Assembly (NCBI GenBank): GCA_024742275.1
Contig: JANSYS010000001.1
Location: 62,001 to 126,000 of the forward strand
Length of the DNA: 64,000 nt
Origin: Alphaproteobacteria bacterium
Lineage (GTDB): Bacteria > Pseudomonadota > Alphaproteobacteria > Thalassobaculales > Thalassobaculaceae
Reading direction: 5' to 3'
Position 1 is the first letter of the stretch; each line of letters starts with the position of its first letter. A program made the position numbers and the translations under genes. This document shows positions 1-9,486 of this stretch, one piece after another. Under the pieces are notes generated by a model. That model saw nothing but the letters and a program-made list of their open reading frames with translations. It had not been told where the DNA came from and did no database searches.

Positions 1-782
1 GCGCACCCGACCGTCAGTCCGACCAAACCGCTATCGCCAGCCTGCGGCCGCTTGTCATCGCGGCGGGTCTCGTCTCGGCTTGGCAACTCGTGGTCTGGTT
101 CAGCGGTGCGCCGCCCTACATCCTTCCCGGCCCGCTGGAGGTTGCACAGACGTGGGTCGAGCGATCGCCGATCATCCTGCGTCACGCCGGCATCACGCTG
201 TTGGAGATCGTGCTCGGCCTAGCGATCGGCGTCTTGGTCGGGCTGGGAACAGCTGTGTTGCTGTCCGAGTGGCGTCGGCTGCGCCCCTGGCTTCTGCCGG
301 TGCTGGTGATCAGCCAGGCGATTCCCGTCTTCGCGCTCGCTCCGATCCTGGTCCTATGGCTCGGTTACGGCATGGCGAGCAAGGTCGCCATGGCCGCCCT
401 CATCATCTTCTTTCCCGTCACCTCCGCCCTGTATGACGGGCTCCGCCGGGTCGACCCGCTGTGGCTCGAAGCCGCGAGATCGCTGGGCTGCACCGGCATA
501 CGACTGTTTCGACGGGTACGCCTTCCCGCCGCTTTGCCCGCCTTCGCCTCGGGGCTTCGGGTGGCAACGGCCGTGGCGCCGATCGGCGCGGTCGTTGGCG
601 AATGGGTCGGGTCCTCCGCTGGTCTCGGCTACCTGATGCTGCACGCCAACGCGCGGCTGCAGATCGACCTCATGTTCGCCGCCCTTCTCACCCTCGCCGT
701 CATGGCGGTGGCGCTCTACGCCGCCGTCGACACCATCCTCAGGCGCGCCGTGGCCTGGCAGCCCGGCGAGGCCAATTCCTGA
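1..782 (+). CDS. thiX: ABC transporter permease, ThiX-like (5' partial)
   Basis: This is the inner-membrane permease of an ABC importer of the nitrate/sulfonate/pyrimidine type. The frame is open from the left edge and has no plausible start before conserved sequence, so the gene begins outside the window. About five or six hydrophobic segments are visible. The EAA loop that docks on the ATPase begins EAARSLGCTG, encoded from about 468. The gene stops 23 bases before thiY, so the two should be co-transcribed; the ATPase partner is not in view and is probably upstream. Assignment to pyrimidine (thiamin precursor) transport rests on the neighbouring binding protein. Taurine or aliphatic sulfonate transport would be the alternative from the permease alone. 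Confidence 0.85.
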   Translation, partial: APDRQSDQTAIASLRPLVIAAGLVSAWQLVVWFSGAPPYILPGPLEVAQTWVERSPIILRHAGITLLEIVLGLAIGVLVGLGTAVLLSEWRRLRPWLLPVLVISQAIPVFALAPILVLWLGYGMASKVAMAALIIFFPVTSALYDGLRRVDPLWLEAARSLGCTGIRLFRRVRLPAALPAFASGLRVATAVAPIGAVVGEWVGSSAGLGYLMLHANARLQIDLMFAALLTLAVMAVALYAAVDTILRRAVAWQPGEANS

Positions 783-805
783 CCCCGCCAACTGGAGACA
801 AACGC

Positions 806-1738
806 ATGCGCCTTCTGATCGCCACCCTGCTGGTTCTCGCGCTCGCCACCCCGGCGCGAGCGGCAGACAAGATCACGATCCTCCTCGACTGGTTCGTGAA
901 CCCGGACCACGCGCCCCTCTATGTCGCCGAAGCGATCGGCGCCTTCGAAGCAGAGGGGCTGGAGGTCGAGATGATCGCTCCGGCAGACCCGAACGATCCG
1001 CCGAAGCTCGTCGCCGCCGGGAAAGCCGAGATCGCCATCTCCTACCAGCCGCAACTCCACCTTCAGGCGGCGGCGGGTCTGCCTCTCGTGCGCTTCGGGA
1101 CGCTGGTCGCCACGCCGCTGAACACGCTGGTGGTCCTCGATGACGGCCCGATCAAGGAGATCGCCGACCTCAAGGGGCGCAAGATCGGCTTCTCGGTCGG
1201 CGGCTTCGAACATGCCGTCCTTGGTGCGATCCTGAAGGACGCCGGGCTCGGCAAGGACGACTACGAACTGGTCAACGTCAACTTCTCGCTCTCCCCCTCC
1301 CTGATCTCCGGCCAGGTCGACGCGGTTATCGGCGCCTATCGGAACTTCGAGCTGAACCAGATGGACATCGTCGGTCGGCCGGGCCGCGCCTTCTACGTGG
1401 AGGAGCATGGCGTACCGCCCTATGACGAACTGATCTACCTGACCAACAAGGAACTCGTTGGAGACCCCCGCCTCAAGCGCTTCCTCGATGCCATCGAGAT
1501 GGGCACCCAGTATCTGGTCAACCATCCGGACGACTCCTGGACCAAGTTCATCGAACTGAACCCTGACCTGGACGACGAGCTCAACAGGCGGGCCTGGCGG
1601 GACACCCTGCCCCGCTTCGCCCTGCGCCCCGCCGCCCTGGACATCGGCCGCTACGAACGGTTCGCAGCTTTCATGCAGGAGGCCGGACTGATCGACACCA
1701 TTCCGCCGGTCGAGACCTACGCCACTGCCTTGCGATAG
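806..1738 (+). CDS. thiY: ABC substrate-binding protein, NMT1/THI5-like (ThiY family)
   Basis: Periplasmic binding protein of 310 residues for a thiamin-pyrimidine precursor importer. I chose the ATG at 806 because it gives a clean signal peptide (MRLLIATLLVLALATPARA, then ADKIT) and has GGAG upstream. The mature start, with LLDWFVNPDHAPLYVA, is the conserved opening of ThiY/HMP-binding proteins, and the later ISYQPQLHLQ and VNVNFSLSPSL segments also fit that group. The yeast Thi5 cysteine motif is absent, as expected for a binding protein rather than a synthase. It follows thiX directly. Its last 22 bases overlap the end of the convergent aminotransferase gene. The family assignment is good; the exact ligand (HMP, formyl-aminopyrimidine or another) is inferred. 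Confidence 0.85.
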   Translation: MRLLIATLLVLALATPARAADKITILLDWFVNPDHAPLYVAEAIGAFEAEGLEVEMIAPADPNDPPKLVAAGKAEIAISYQPQLHLQAAAGLPLVRFGTLVATPLNTLVVLDDGPIKEIADLKGRKIGFSVGGFEHAVLGAILKDAGLGKDDYELVNVNFSLSPSLISGQVDAVIGAYRNFELNQMDIVGRPGRAFYVEEHGVPPYDELIYLTNKELVGDPRLKRFLDAIEMGTQYLVNHPDDSWTKFIELNPDLDDELNRRAWRDTLPRFALRPAALDIGRYERFAAFMQEAGLIDTIPPVETYATALR

Positions 1739-2595
1739 GCGCTGCCGGCGCTCGGCACGCGGCTCGCCTCGACATGGGCCGCGTACAGATCATGGGCGGC
1801 GCGGAAGATCGGTCCCGGCTGAAGCTCCCGCGCCTCCCACCCCGTCACGGCCTGCACCTTCCCGGCGTTGCCCGTCATGAAGATCTCGTCGGCCGCGTCC
1901 AAGTCGGCCGGCGTGATCACCTGCTGCTCGACCGCGATCCCGGCGCCCTTCAGGAGAGAGATCACCCGGTTCTTCGTGATGCCGTCCAGGAATGTGCCGT
2001 TCGGCGTCGGCGTGACCGCGACGCCGTCCTTCGCAAGCCACAGATTCGCGTGGCTGAACTCGGCAACGTTGCCCTCGTGATCGCACACCACCGCCAGGTT
2101 GAAGCCGCGCTCCATCGCTTCCCGCCTGGCCCGCTGAGAGTTCGGGTACAGCCAACCCGCTTTGCTGTCGGTCGGGGCCATATCCGGTGCTGGCCTGCGG
2201 AAGGGCGAGAGCGTCGCCTTGCCGGCATTCTCATTCGGCATCGGCATCTCGAATATCGCCAGGGTGAAAAGGCTTTCCCCGGTTTCCGGCAGGATTGTGC
2301 CGCCGCGGCAGAACACCATCGGGCGGATATAGTAGTCGCGGTCGGCGGGGAGCCGCGTCAGACCCTCCAGGCATAGGGTGTGGACGTCATCGCCGGTGAT
2401 CGTCGGCGCGAGGCCGATCGCCTGGGCCGATCGGATCAGCCGCGCGCAGTGCCTCTCCAAGTCCGGAGCGCGACCTCCGATCGCCCTGGCACCGTCGAAC
2501 ACCGAGCTTCCCGACCAGAACCCGAGATCGGTCGGGCCACACACCATTGGCGGTTGATTGCCCCAAGCTCCCTCGAAATAGTAGATACCTTCCAT
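1717..2595 (-). CDS. Class IV PLP-dependent aminotransferase (branched-chain aminotransferase-like)
   Basis: Cytoplasmic fold-type IV transaminase of 292 residues, the usual length for IlvE and D-amino-acid aminotransferases. The PLP lysine is K145 in TDSKAGWLYPNSQ. GITKNRVISLL and the EFSHANLWL segment match the cofactor-phosphate and substrate regions of IlvE. It probably moves an amino group between 2-oxoglutarate and a branched-chain or related oxo acid, but D-alanine aminotransferase and aminodeoxychorismate lyase share the fold. The start has a near-perfect ribosome site (AAGGAGG, seven bases before ATG). The promoter region holds an inverted repeat and a tandem repeat, suggesting specific regulation. 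The gene stands alone and overlaps thiY tail to tail by 22 bases. Confidence 0.85.
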   Translation of the reverse strand: MEGIYYFEGAWGNQPPMVCGPTDLGFWSGSSVFDGARAIGGRAPDLERHCARLIRSAQAIGLAPTITGDDVHTLCLEGLTRLPADRDYYIRPMVFCRGGTILPETGESLFTLAIFEMPMPNENAGKATLSPFRRPAPDMAPTDSKAGWLYPNSQRARREAMERGFNLAVVCDHEGNVAEFSHANLWLAKDGVAVTPTPNGTFLDGITKNRVISLLKGAGIAVEQQVITPADLDAADEIFMTGNAGKVQAVTGWEARELQPGPIFRAAHDLYAAHVEASRVPSAGSAYRKAVA

Positions 2596-2610
2596 AACAT
2601 TCCTCCTTTC

Positions 2611-2671
2611 GACATAAAATTATTATGTCAGTATTTCTTACCTATTTTAGGTCAGTATTCCATACCTATTT
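2611..2671 (-). promoter_or_regulatory. Operator-like region: 7-bp dyad plus two 21-bp tandem repeats
   Basis: This AT-rich segment lies just upstream of the aminotransferase ribosome site. On the plus strand, GACATAA (2611-2617) and TTATGTC (2623-2629) form a perfect inverted repeat around a five-base centre. Overlapping its right arm is a direct repeat with a period of 24 bases: GTCAGTATTTCTTACCTATTT at 2627 and GTCAGTATTCCATACCTATTT at 2651, which differ at only two or three positions. The second copy contains the palindrome GTAT-TCC-ATAC. The arrangement looks like tandem repressor or activator sites over a promoter. No regulator gene is adjacent, so the protein that binds here is unknown. 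Confidence 0.5.
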
Positions 2672-2877
2672 ACGCAAAGGGGTTTGCGGAAATTCACCGT
2701 CACCATGACAATCTCGGCGGCGTTCGGGAGACGCCATATGCCTGGACGACGAGCGACGTCTCGGACCGAACCGATTTGGCATGATTTGGAGCCGCTAGGC
2801 TCATTGCCTCCCAGTCGTCCGACCGGTACGGTTCCGCGCAGCGATCAACGACAAGAAACCTGACCGGAGACGTCCCG

Positions 2878-3714
2878 ATGGCGATCAAATCGATCCTTTG
2901 TCACATGGCCAACGACGAACGGCACCGCGACCGCCTCGAACTGGCTATCCAATTGACCAATCGGTTCTCGGGTCATCTCGACGTGCTCTACAACACCGCG
3001 CCGGTGACCATGCCTGCGGGCGCTGCCGGACGCGCCGCCTCCAACGTCTACCTCGCCGAACAGCGCGATATCGCGAAGAAGAAAGCCGAGGACATCCGAC
3101 AGGAGCTTGTCGACCGGTTTTCCAAGGCGGATTGCAGCCATGAATACCATCAGACCGAAGGAGACCATGTCGAGAAGTTGGCCGAGTTCGCCCATTTGAG
3201 CGACCTGGTCGTGGTTTCGCAGGCCCCTCCGAAAGGCGTCAGCAGCAGCATCGCGCTGCACCACCCGGAAGAGATCGCGCTGGAAGCCGGATGCGGGACG
3301 CTGGTACTTCCCTACGAAGAGGCCTATTGGGCGCCGGGGCGCCGCGTCGGAACCCGCGTCGCGGTCGCCTGGCGAAACTGCAAGGAGGCGATCCGGGCAG
3401 TCCGCGAGGCGATGCCCTTCCTGCTGGAAGCCGACGAAGTCCACGTCTTCACGGAGCAGGAAGAGGCGAAGACGCTCAAGGGCGTGGGAATCGGTCGGTA
3501 TCTGTCGATGCACGGAGTCAAAGCCACGGTACACGCCGACGTCCACGCTGAAGGGAACATCGGCGAACAGATCCTGGCCCGGGCGGATGCCTTCGACTGC
3601 GATCTGCTAGTGATGGGTGCATACAGTCGAGCCCGTTGGCACGAGATGCTGCTCGGCGGCGTGTCCGAGTACGTCCTGCATCACCTGGATCGCCCGGTGC
3701 TGATGTCGCACTGA
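2878..3714 (+). CDS. Universal stress protein, tandem UspA domains
   Basis: Cytoplasmic stress protein of 278 residues, about twice a single UspA domain. The N-terminal half (about 1-145) opens with the usual AIKSILCHM strand. The C-terminal half ends LLVMGAYSRARWHEMLLGG then VSEYVLHHLDRPVLMSH, the nucleotide-binding loop and last strand of the family, although the second glycine of the G-2x-G motif is a serine. ATP binding is therefore likely but not certain. GGAG lies about ten bases before the ATG. It is followed 28 bases later by the HD-domain gene in the same direction, so the two may share a transcript. The specific stress is unknown. Confidence 0.9.
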   Translation: MAIKSILCHMANDERHRDRLELAIQLTNRFSGHLDVLYNTAPVTMPAGAAGRAASNVYLAEQRDIAKKKAEDIRQELVDRFSKADCSHEYHQTEGDHVEKLAEFAHLSDLVVVSQAPPKGVSSSIALHHPEEIALEAGCGTLVLPYEEAYWAPGRRVGTRVAVAWRNCKEAIRAVREAMPFLLEADEVHVFTEQEEAKTLKGVGIGRYLSMHGVKATVHADVHAEGNIGEQILARADAFDCDLLVMGAYSRARWHEMLLGGVSEYVLHHLDRPVLMSH

Positions 3715-3742
3715 GCCCGGAGCCGGCGCGAAGGAGGGTCTC

Positions 3743-4372
3743 ATGGACGGCACGAAACAGGACGGATCACCTTCCACCGTGTCGTTCACGCAGATGAAAG
3801 ACGGCACCCGAGAAGACTATCTGCTGCTGGCGGAACGCGAGCAGCCGTATCTTGCCGCCACGGCCGACAGGGTGCTCGGCGAGTTGCGGCGGCAGGGAGA
3901 GCAGACCCTCGAGGGCTATCGCATCACACGCTTGGAGCACGGGCTGCAGTCGGCGGCCCGCGCAGAGGCAGACGGAGCGGATTTGGATTGGGTCGTCGGC
4001 GCCCTGCTGCATGACATCGGCGACGGGCTCGCCCCGCAGAACCATGATCGAATGGCGGCCGAGGTGATCCGGCCCTTCGTCCGCTGGGATGTGAGCTGGG
4101 TGGTCGAGCATCACGGAATTTTCCAGATGCTCTACTACGGCCACCACTACGGCTGGGATCGGAACGCCCGTGAGCGGTTTCGGGACCATCCCTGCTTCGA
4201 CCTCTGCGCCGCGTTCTGCGAGCGCTGGGACCAGGCGTCGTTCGATCCGGACTATCCGACGCCGCCCTTAAGCCATTTCGAGCCGATGGTCCGGTCCGTA
4301 TTCGCCCGCAAAGCCTACGATCCGTCGGTAATCCGCGAGGGCGAAACGACCCCGCTCACAGGTGCCGCCTGA
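3743..4372 (+). CDS. HD-domain protein resembling PhnZ/MIOX-type diiron oxygenases
   Basis: Protein of 209 residues with an HD fold. The motifs LEHGLQ (H66), LLHDIGD (H89, D90), QNHD (H100), VVEHHG (H122/H123) and ERWDQ (D162) reproduce, in order and spacing, the six metal ligands of PhnZ, a mixed-valence diiron oxygenase that cleaves the C-P bond of a hydroxylated phosphonate. A tyrosine (Y59) sits seven residues before the first histidine; PhnZ has a labile tyrosine ligand ten residues before. Many such proteins are annotated simply as phosphohydrolases, and that remains possible. No PhnY/TmpA-like hydroxylase is in the window, so the substrate is unknown. The start has AAGGAGGG five bases upstream; a terminator follows the gene. 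Confidence 0.75.
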   Translation: MDGTKQDGSPSTVSFTQMKDGTREDYLLLAEREQPYLAATADRVLGELRRQGEQTLEGYRITRLEHGLQSAARAEADGADLDWVVGALLHDIGDGLAPQNHDRMAAEVIRPFVRWDVSWVVEHHGIFQMLYYGHHYGWDRNARERFRDHPCFDLCAAFCERWDQASFDPDYPTPPLSHFEPMVRSVFARKAYDPSVIREGETTPLTGAA

Positions 4373-4401
4373 TCCCATCTCCGAGGTCTCGTGATGAAGA
4401 C

Positions 4402-4431
4402 GCCGGGCGCAGCGCAGCGCCCGGCTTGTTT
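4402..4431 (+). terminator. Rho-independent terminator after the HD-domain gene
   Basis: GCCGGGCGC (4402-4410) pairs with GCGCCCGGC (4417-4425) around a six-base loop and is followed by TTGTTTCT. It lies 29 bases after the HD-domain stop and 20 bases before the end of the convergent antiporter gene, so it should end the uspA-HD transcript. Confidence 0.8.
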
Positions 4432-4451
4432 CTACCCGCCCAACGCGCTGA

Positions 4452-5915
4452 TCAGGTGAAGAACAGGAACCCGACCAGAACGAAAATCGGCATCAAGATC
4501 AGGCCGGACCAGATCATGTACCCGAAGAAGCTCGGCATCGCGATGCCCCGCTCCTCGGCGATCGCCTTGACCATGAAGTTCGGCGCGTTGCCGATATAGG
4601 TGTTCGCGCCCATGAACACGGCACCGGCCGAGATGGCGAGCAGCGTGTTGGCCATCGGCCCCATGAGTTGCTGCGCGTCGCCGCCCGCGGTGTTGAAGAA
4701 CACCAGGTATGTCGGGGCGTTGTCCAGAAAGGACGACAGGATGCCGGTCAGCCAGAAATACGCCATGTTCACAGGCTCGCCGGTCTCGGTCGATACCGCC
4801 GAAACCACATCCCGAAGTGCTCCGTCGGTACCCGCCTTCAGGATGGCGATCGCCGGAATGATCGTCAGGAAGATACCGGCGAAAAGCTTGGCGACCTCCA
4901 GAATCGGAAACCAGGTGAAGCCGTTGGCCAGCCGGCTCTCCAGACTGGTGACCTTCCAAGAAACGTAGGCGATCAGAAGCAACAGGATGTCGCGGACGAT
5001 GTTCTGGAGGTCCCAATGCACATGATAGACGTCGATGCCGATACCCGGCTTCCAGACGCCGGACAGCAACACGGCGCCGACGACGCCGCCGAGTAGCAGG
5101 ATGTTCACCTTGCCTTCGAGACCGATTTTTTGACCGTCGGAACTCGGGACCTCCCGGACCGTCTCGTCCTCCTTCGACCACAGGAACTTGTCGACCCCGT
5201 AGAACAGGACCAGCAGGATCACCGACACCACGGCCATCGGCGCCAGCATGTGGGTCGTGGGCCAGAAGAACGAAACGCCTTTCAGGAAGCCGAGGAACAG
5301 CGGCGGATCGCCGAGCGGAGTCAGCGAGCCGCCCACGTTTGCGACCAGGAAGATGAAGAACACCACCACATGCACCTTGTGCCGGCGGCCGTCATTGGCG
5401 TTCAGGATCGGGCGGATCAGCAGCATCGCCGCTCCGGTGGTGCCCATCCAGCTCGCGATCAACGTCCCCAGCAGAAGGATGCCGGTATTCATCTCCGGAG
5501 TGCCGCGCAGGGTCCCCGTCACCCGCACGCCGCCAGCCACGGTGAACAGCGACAGCAGCAAAATGATGAACGGTATGTATTCGAGCAAGCCGACATGAAT
5601 GACTTCGTAAACCGCCAGATCGAAGCCGAAGACGAGCGCGAAGGGAACAAGGAAAGACAGAGCCCACAGAGCGGAAATCTTACCGAAATGGTGATGCCAG
5701 AACTCGCCGGCGACGAGCGGAAAGATGGCGATCGACAGCAGAATTCCGGCAAACGGAATAACCCAGAACAGGCTCATCTCCGCGCCGTTCAGATGCGGCG
5801 CGCCCTCGCCCGCCGCGAACGCGGCGGTACCGGTCGCAGACATCAGGGCCAACGCCGCGAATAGGCTGGCCGCCAGACGGCGCAGTCCGTTCCGGCCAAT
5901 CAACGTCTTCGGCAT
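4452..5915 (-). CDS. Sodium:proton antiporter-like membrane protein (ArsB/NhaD, ion-transporter superfamily)
   Basis: Integral membrane transporter of 487 residues with roughly 12 hydrophobic segments. I placed the start at 5915 (MPKTLIGRNGLRRL), where a basic N-terminus leads into a signal-like segment and GGAGG and GAGAGGA lie just upstream; the frame stays open further upstream, but that part is arginine-rich and not family-like. The repeated re-entrant motifs NVGGSLTPLGDPP and SSFLDNAPTYLVF, and later GANTYIGNAPNFMVK, are typical of the CitMHS/ArsB/NhaD families. Annotated relatives are called sodium:proton antiporters; the true ion is inferred. It is monocistronic and faces away from coxG. 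Confidence 0.8.
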   Translation of the reverse strand: MPKTLIGRNGLRRLAASLFAALALMSATGTAAFAAGEGAPHLNGAEMSLFWVIPFAGILLSIAIFPLVAGEFWHHHFGKISALWALSFLVPFALVFGFDLAVYEVIHVGLLEYIPFIILLLSLFTVAGGVRVTGTLRGTPEMNTGILLLGTLIASWMGTTGAAMLLIRPILNANDGRRHKVHVVVFFIFLVANVGGSLTPLGDPPLFLGFLKGVSFFWPTTHMLAPMAVVSVILLVLFYGVDKFLWSKEDETVREVPSSDGQKIGLEGKVNILLLGGVVGAVLLSGVWKPGIGIDVYHVHWDLQNIVRDILLLLIAYVSWKVTSLESRLANGFTWFPILEVAKLFAGIFLTIIPAIAILKAGTDGALRDVVSAVSTETGEPVNMAYFWLTGILSSFLDNAPTYLVFFNTAGGDAQQLMGPMANTLLAISAGAVFMGANTYIGNAPNFMVKAIAEERGIAMPSFFGYMIWSGLILMPIFVLVGFLFFT

Positions 5916-6145
5916 TCCTCTCCATCCTCCCAGGGCGTCCCGCCACCGAAATCTCCGGGGTCGCCGACGCAGCCCCCCGCCACGACGGTCTCCTAAAGGC
6001 GCGCGAGTATGCCCGAACCGATCTCCCCCCGAAAGCCCCTGCCAATCCGTTAGGCTCGGATGACCGCCGGGTCGGTGACAAGCCTCGCGCAAACATGATA
6101 GATGCGTCCAAAGAGCATATTCCGACGACCCAGGAGATCGTCCCG

Positions 6146-6847
6146 ATGGACATGACCGGCCAGCAGACCATCCCCGCCCCCCGCGAGACGGTGTGGGAGG
6201 CGCTGAACGACCCGGACGTGCTGAAAGACTGCATCCCCGGCTGCGAGGAGATCGAGCGCACCGGCGACAACGGGTTCACCGCCAAGGTTTCCGCGAAAGT
6301 GGGTCCGGTGAAGGCCAAGTTCTCCGGCGCCGTCGAACTGCAGAACCTGAACCCGCCGGTAAGCTACACGATCGCGGGCGAAGGCAAGGGCGGCGCCGCC
6401 GGCTTCGCAAAAGGCAGCGCCGACGTCAAACTGGAGGAGGTCGACGGCGGCGCCGCGACTCTGCTGACCTACGACGTCAAAGCGAATGTCGGCGGCAAGT
6501 TGGCCCAGATCGGCGGACGGTTGATCGACTCGACGGCCAAGAAATACGCCAACGACTTCTTCGAGAAATTCACCGAGATCGCTTCCGCCCGTGCGGCCGC
6601 CGCAGGCGCTCCCGCCCCTGCCAGCACGTCGCCACAGACCGAAGCCGGTCCCGCCGATACCACGCCTGCCGCAGACAAGAAGGAGAGCCACGCCGTGGGA
6701 GACACAGCAGATACGCGCAGCGAAGAAATGAAGCGCCTCGGGATACCGGCCGAGAACGTTTATGACGGCCTGCATTGGGCTGCGGCCCTGAGTTGGATCG
6801 CTCTCGCCGTCACCGCGGTCATGCTCGTGGTGCTCGGCAACGCCTGA
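6146..6847 (+). CDS. coxG: CoxG-like SRPBCC protein with C-terminal membrane anchor
   Basis: Protein of 233 residues. Residues 1-150 form the CoxG/SRPBCC domain ([20 protein letters not shown], then [10 protein letters not shown] and [10 protein letters not shown]). A proline/alanine-rich linker follows, then a C-terminal hydrophobic helix ([20 protein letters not shown]) that should anchor it in the membrane. CoxG proteins attach CO-dehydrogenase-type molybdenum hydroxylases to the membrane and link them to the quinone pool. The start at 6146 matches the conserved MDMTG opening and has CAGGAG nine bases upstream; an earlier in-frame ATG at 6095 is not family-like. It lies 2.6 kb before coxS, with adhC and a chemoreceptor-like gene between. 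Confidence 0.85.
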   Translation: MDMTGQQTIPAPRETVWEALNDPDVLKDCIPGCEEIERTGDNGFTAKVSAKVGPVKAKFSGAVELQNLNPPVSYTIAGEGKGGAAGFAKGSADVKLEEVDGGAATLLTYDVKANVGGKLAQIGGRLIDSTAKKYANDFFEKFTEIASARAAAAGAPAPASTSPQTEAGPADTTPAADKKESHAVGDTADTRSEEMKRLGIPAENVYDGLHWAAALSWIALAVTAVMLVVLGNA

Positions 6848-6853
6848 TCGAGC

Positions 6854-6877
6854 CGACGGTCGGCCCGACGGTCGGCC
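6854..6877. repeat. Two perfect 12-bp tandem copies
   Basis: The unit CGACGGTCGGCC occurs twice without a gap and then begins a third time (CGA) in the short spacer between coxG and adhC. Each unit is nearly self-complementary, so the spacer could form a small hairpin. No function is evident, and a slippage origin is the simplest explanation. Confidence 0.6.
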
Positions 6878-6924
6878 CGATCGCCGACCTCGGAACCGAT
6901 CACGCAATACATGAGGGGGAAATC

Positions 6925-8034
<1,110 letters not shown>

Positions 8035-8070
8035 GCGCCTTCACACTCCCGTTATCGTCGTAACGAAGAT

Positions 8071-8107
8071 ATGGCCGCCCGAATTGTCTGGGCGGCCATT
8101 TTCTTTG
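8071..8107 (+). terminator. Rho-independent terminator after adhC
   Basis: ATGGCCGCCC (8071-8080) pairs perfectly with GGGCGGCCAT (8090-8099) around a nine-base loop and is followed by TTTCTTT. It separates adhC from the chemoreceptor-like gene 16 bases further on, which must therefore have its own promoter or depend on read-through. Confidence 0.9.
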
Positions 8108-8122
8108 TCGGGAGACTCACCC

Positions 8123-9199
8123 ATGGATCTTACCCTGCTGCTTCAGGGCTGCCGCTTGGCTGCAGCTCAGGACAAAGCCGTCCTCGCAACGGCATGGAGC
8201 GAGCATGTGTCGAGCGTAATCGAGCACGCGCTGCGCGCCGCCTATGACGAGTGCAACGCGCATGGCGCCCTGCGCAGCTTCCTTTGGGGTCAGGACAAAC
8301 AGACCTGGGTGGCCAGCCACATGGACCGGTGGCGCGACGTGTTCTCCCGGGGCATCGACCAGGCCCATTTCGATCGGGTCACCGAATTCGCCAGGAGCGA
8401 TCTCGAGGAAGGAATGGATCCGGCCGTCTACGGCCTGTTCTTCGCGACACTTGCCGACCGTATCAACGACAGGCTCCTGATGACCGGCGATCCAACGGAT
8501 GACCGGCGCAGCGCGGTCCTCGCCGTCAACCGGCTCATGAGCGCCGAGGCCACGATCGCCTCGTCGGCCTATGCAACTGCCCAGGAAGCGCGGACGGCGG
8601 CTATTGTCGACAGTCTGACGGGACAGCTGCGCGACGGGATCGGCGAAACGATCAACGGTGTCGCGGCCGCATCTGAGGAACTTTCGGCGACGATGCAGAC
8701 GATCCAGGCGAACGTGACCCGCAATCTGGATCAGGCACAGACCATCTCGTCGACCGTCACCACGGCTGTCGGCCAGATCGACGCCTTCCGACAGGCGATC
8801 GACGACATCCAGGGTCTGCTCAAGAACATCACCACCATCGCCAGTCAGACCAACATGCTGGCCCTGAACGCCACCATCGAAGCGGCGCGCGCCGGCGAGG
8901 CAGGCAAGGGTTTCGCCGTGGTCGCGCGCGAGGTCAAGGAGCTGGCGAACGGCACCCGCGGCGCGGCCGAGACGATCGGACGAAACACGGCACGGCTCGC
9001 CCAGGCTCTCGAAGTCGTGCAGAGCGCTTTTGGCGATGTCACCGACCAGGTCGGACGCATGCTGGAGGCCATGGACGAAACCGACGCCGCGACCGGCGAG
9101 CAGCGTCAGGCCACCGACGAAATCGCGACCCGCATGAGCGCTGTTTCAGGGCAGGTCGACAGCGTTATCGGCGGTATCCGGGCGCAGCACGCGGCTTGA
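8123..9199 (+). CDS. Soluble methyl-accepting chemotaxis-like protein with degenerate globin-type sensor domain
   Basis: Cytoplasmic protein of 358 residues with no membrane segment. The C-terminal half is a chemoreceptor signalling domain whose hairpin tip is clear ([20 protein letters not shown], then [17 protein letters not shown]). The first 130 residues resemble the protoglobin domain of globin-coupled sensors: [17 protein letters not shown] and the GMDP segment align with the usual HWxxLFxGxFDxxY and GLEP motifs. The proximal haem histidine falls at D93, so haem binding is doubtful. The start at 8123 has GGGAG eight bases upstream. There are no che genes nearby. It probably talks to a distant CheA/CheW array; the signal is unknown. 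Confidence 0.75.
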   Translation: MDLTLLLQGCRLAAAQDKAVLATAWSEHVSSVIEHALRAAYDECNAHGALRSFLWGQDKQTWVASHMDRWRDVFSRGIDQAHFDRVTEFARSDLEEGMDPAVYGLFFATLADRINDRLLMTGDPTDDRRSAVLAVNRLMSAEATIASSAYATAQEARTAAIVDSLTGQLRDGIGETINGVAAASEELSATMQTIQANVTRNLDQAQTISSTVTTAVGQIDAFRQAIDDIQGLLKNITTIASQTNMLALNATIEAARAGEAGKGFAVVAREVKELANGTRGAAETIGRNTARLAQALEVVQSAFGDVTDQVGRMLEAMDETDAATGEQRQATDEIATRMSAVSGQVDSVIGGIRAQHAA

Positions 9200-9486
9200 G
9201 CCGACACAGACCGTTCAAGCAAGCGGGCCATGCTCGTCCGTTTCGATACACTTCCCTCACCCGCCCGACTTGTGTCGGGACCTATCGGCCCGCCGCCGGG
9301 AGCGAAAGAAGCCCTCTAGGTCTCGCAAGGCGCGACACATCGGGACACCGACAGCGTGGCCTCACCGCTTGACCTCGGGCGGGCGGGGAAAGAGACTGCA
9401 CTCTGAGAGGGGCGGCGCCGGATCGGGAAACGCCAAAGAGCCCCCGTCACCAAACCAGACGATTGCTTCACGAGGGAGATAAGGGC

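Noticed and set aside
1-805. TPP riboswitch for the thiXY genes
   Set aside because: The operon start is outside the window, and the short thiX-thiY gap holds only a ribosome site.
5916-6145. Longer N-termini for the antiporter (to 6092) and CoxG (from 6095)
   Set aside because: The extensions are arginine-rich or not family-like, and the inner starts have better ribosome sites and match the conserved openings.
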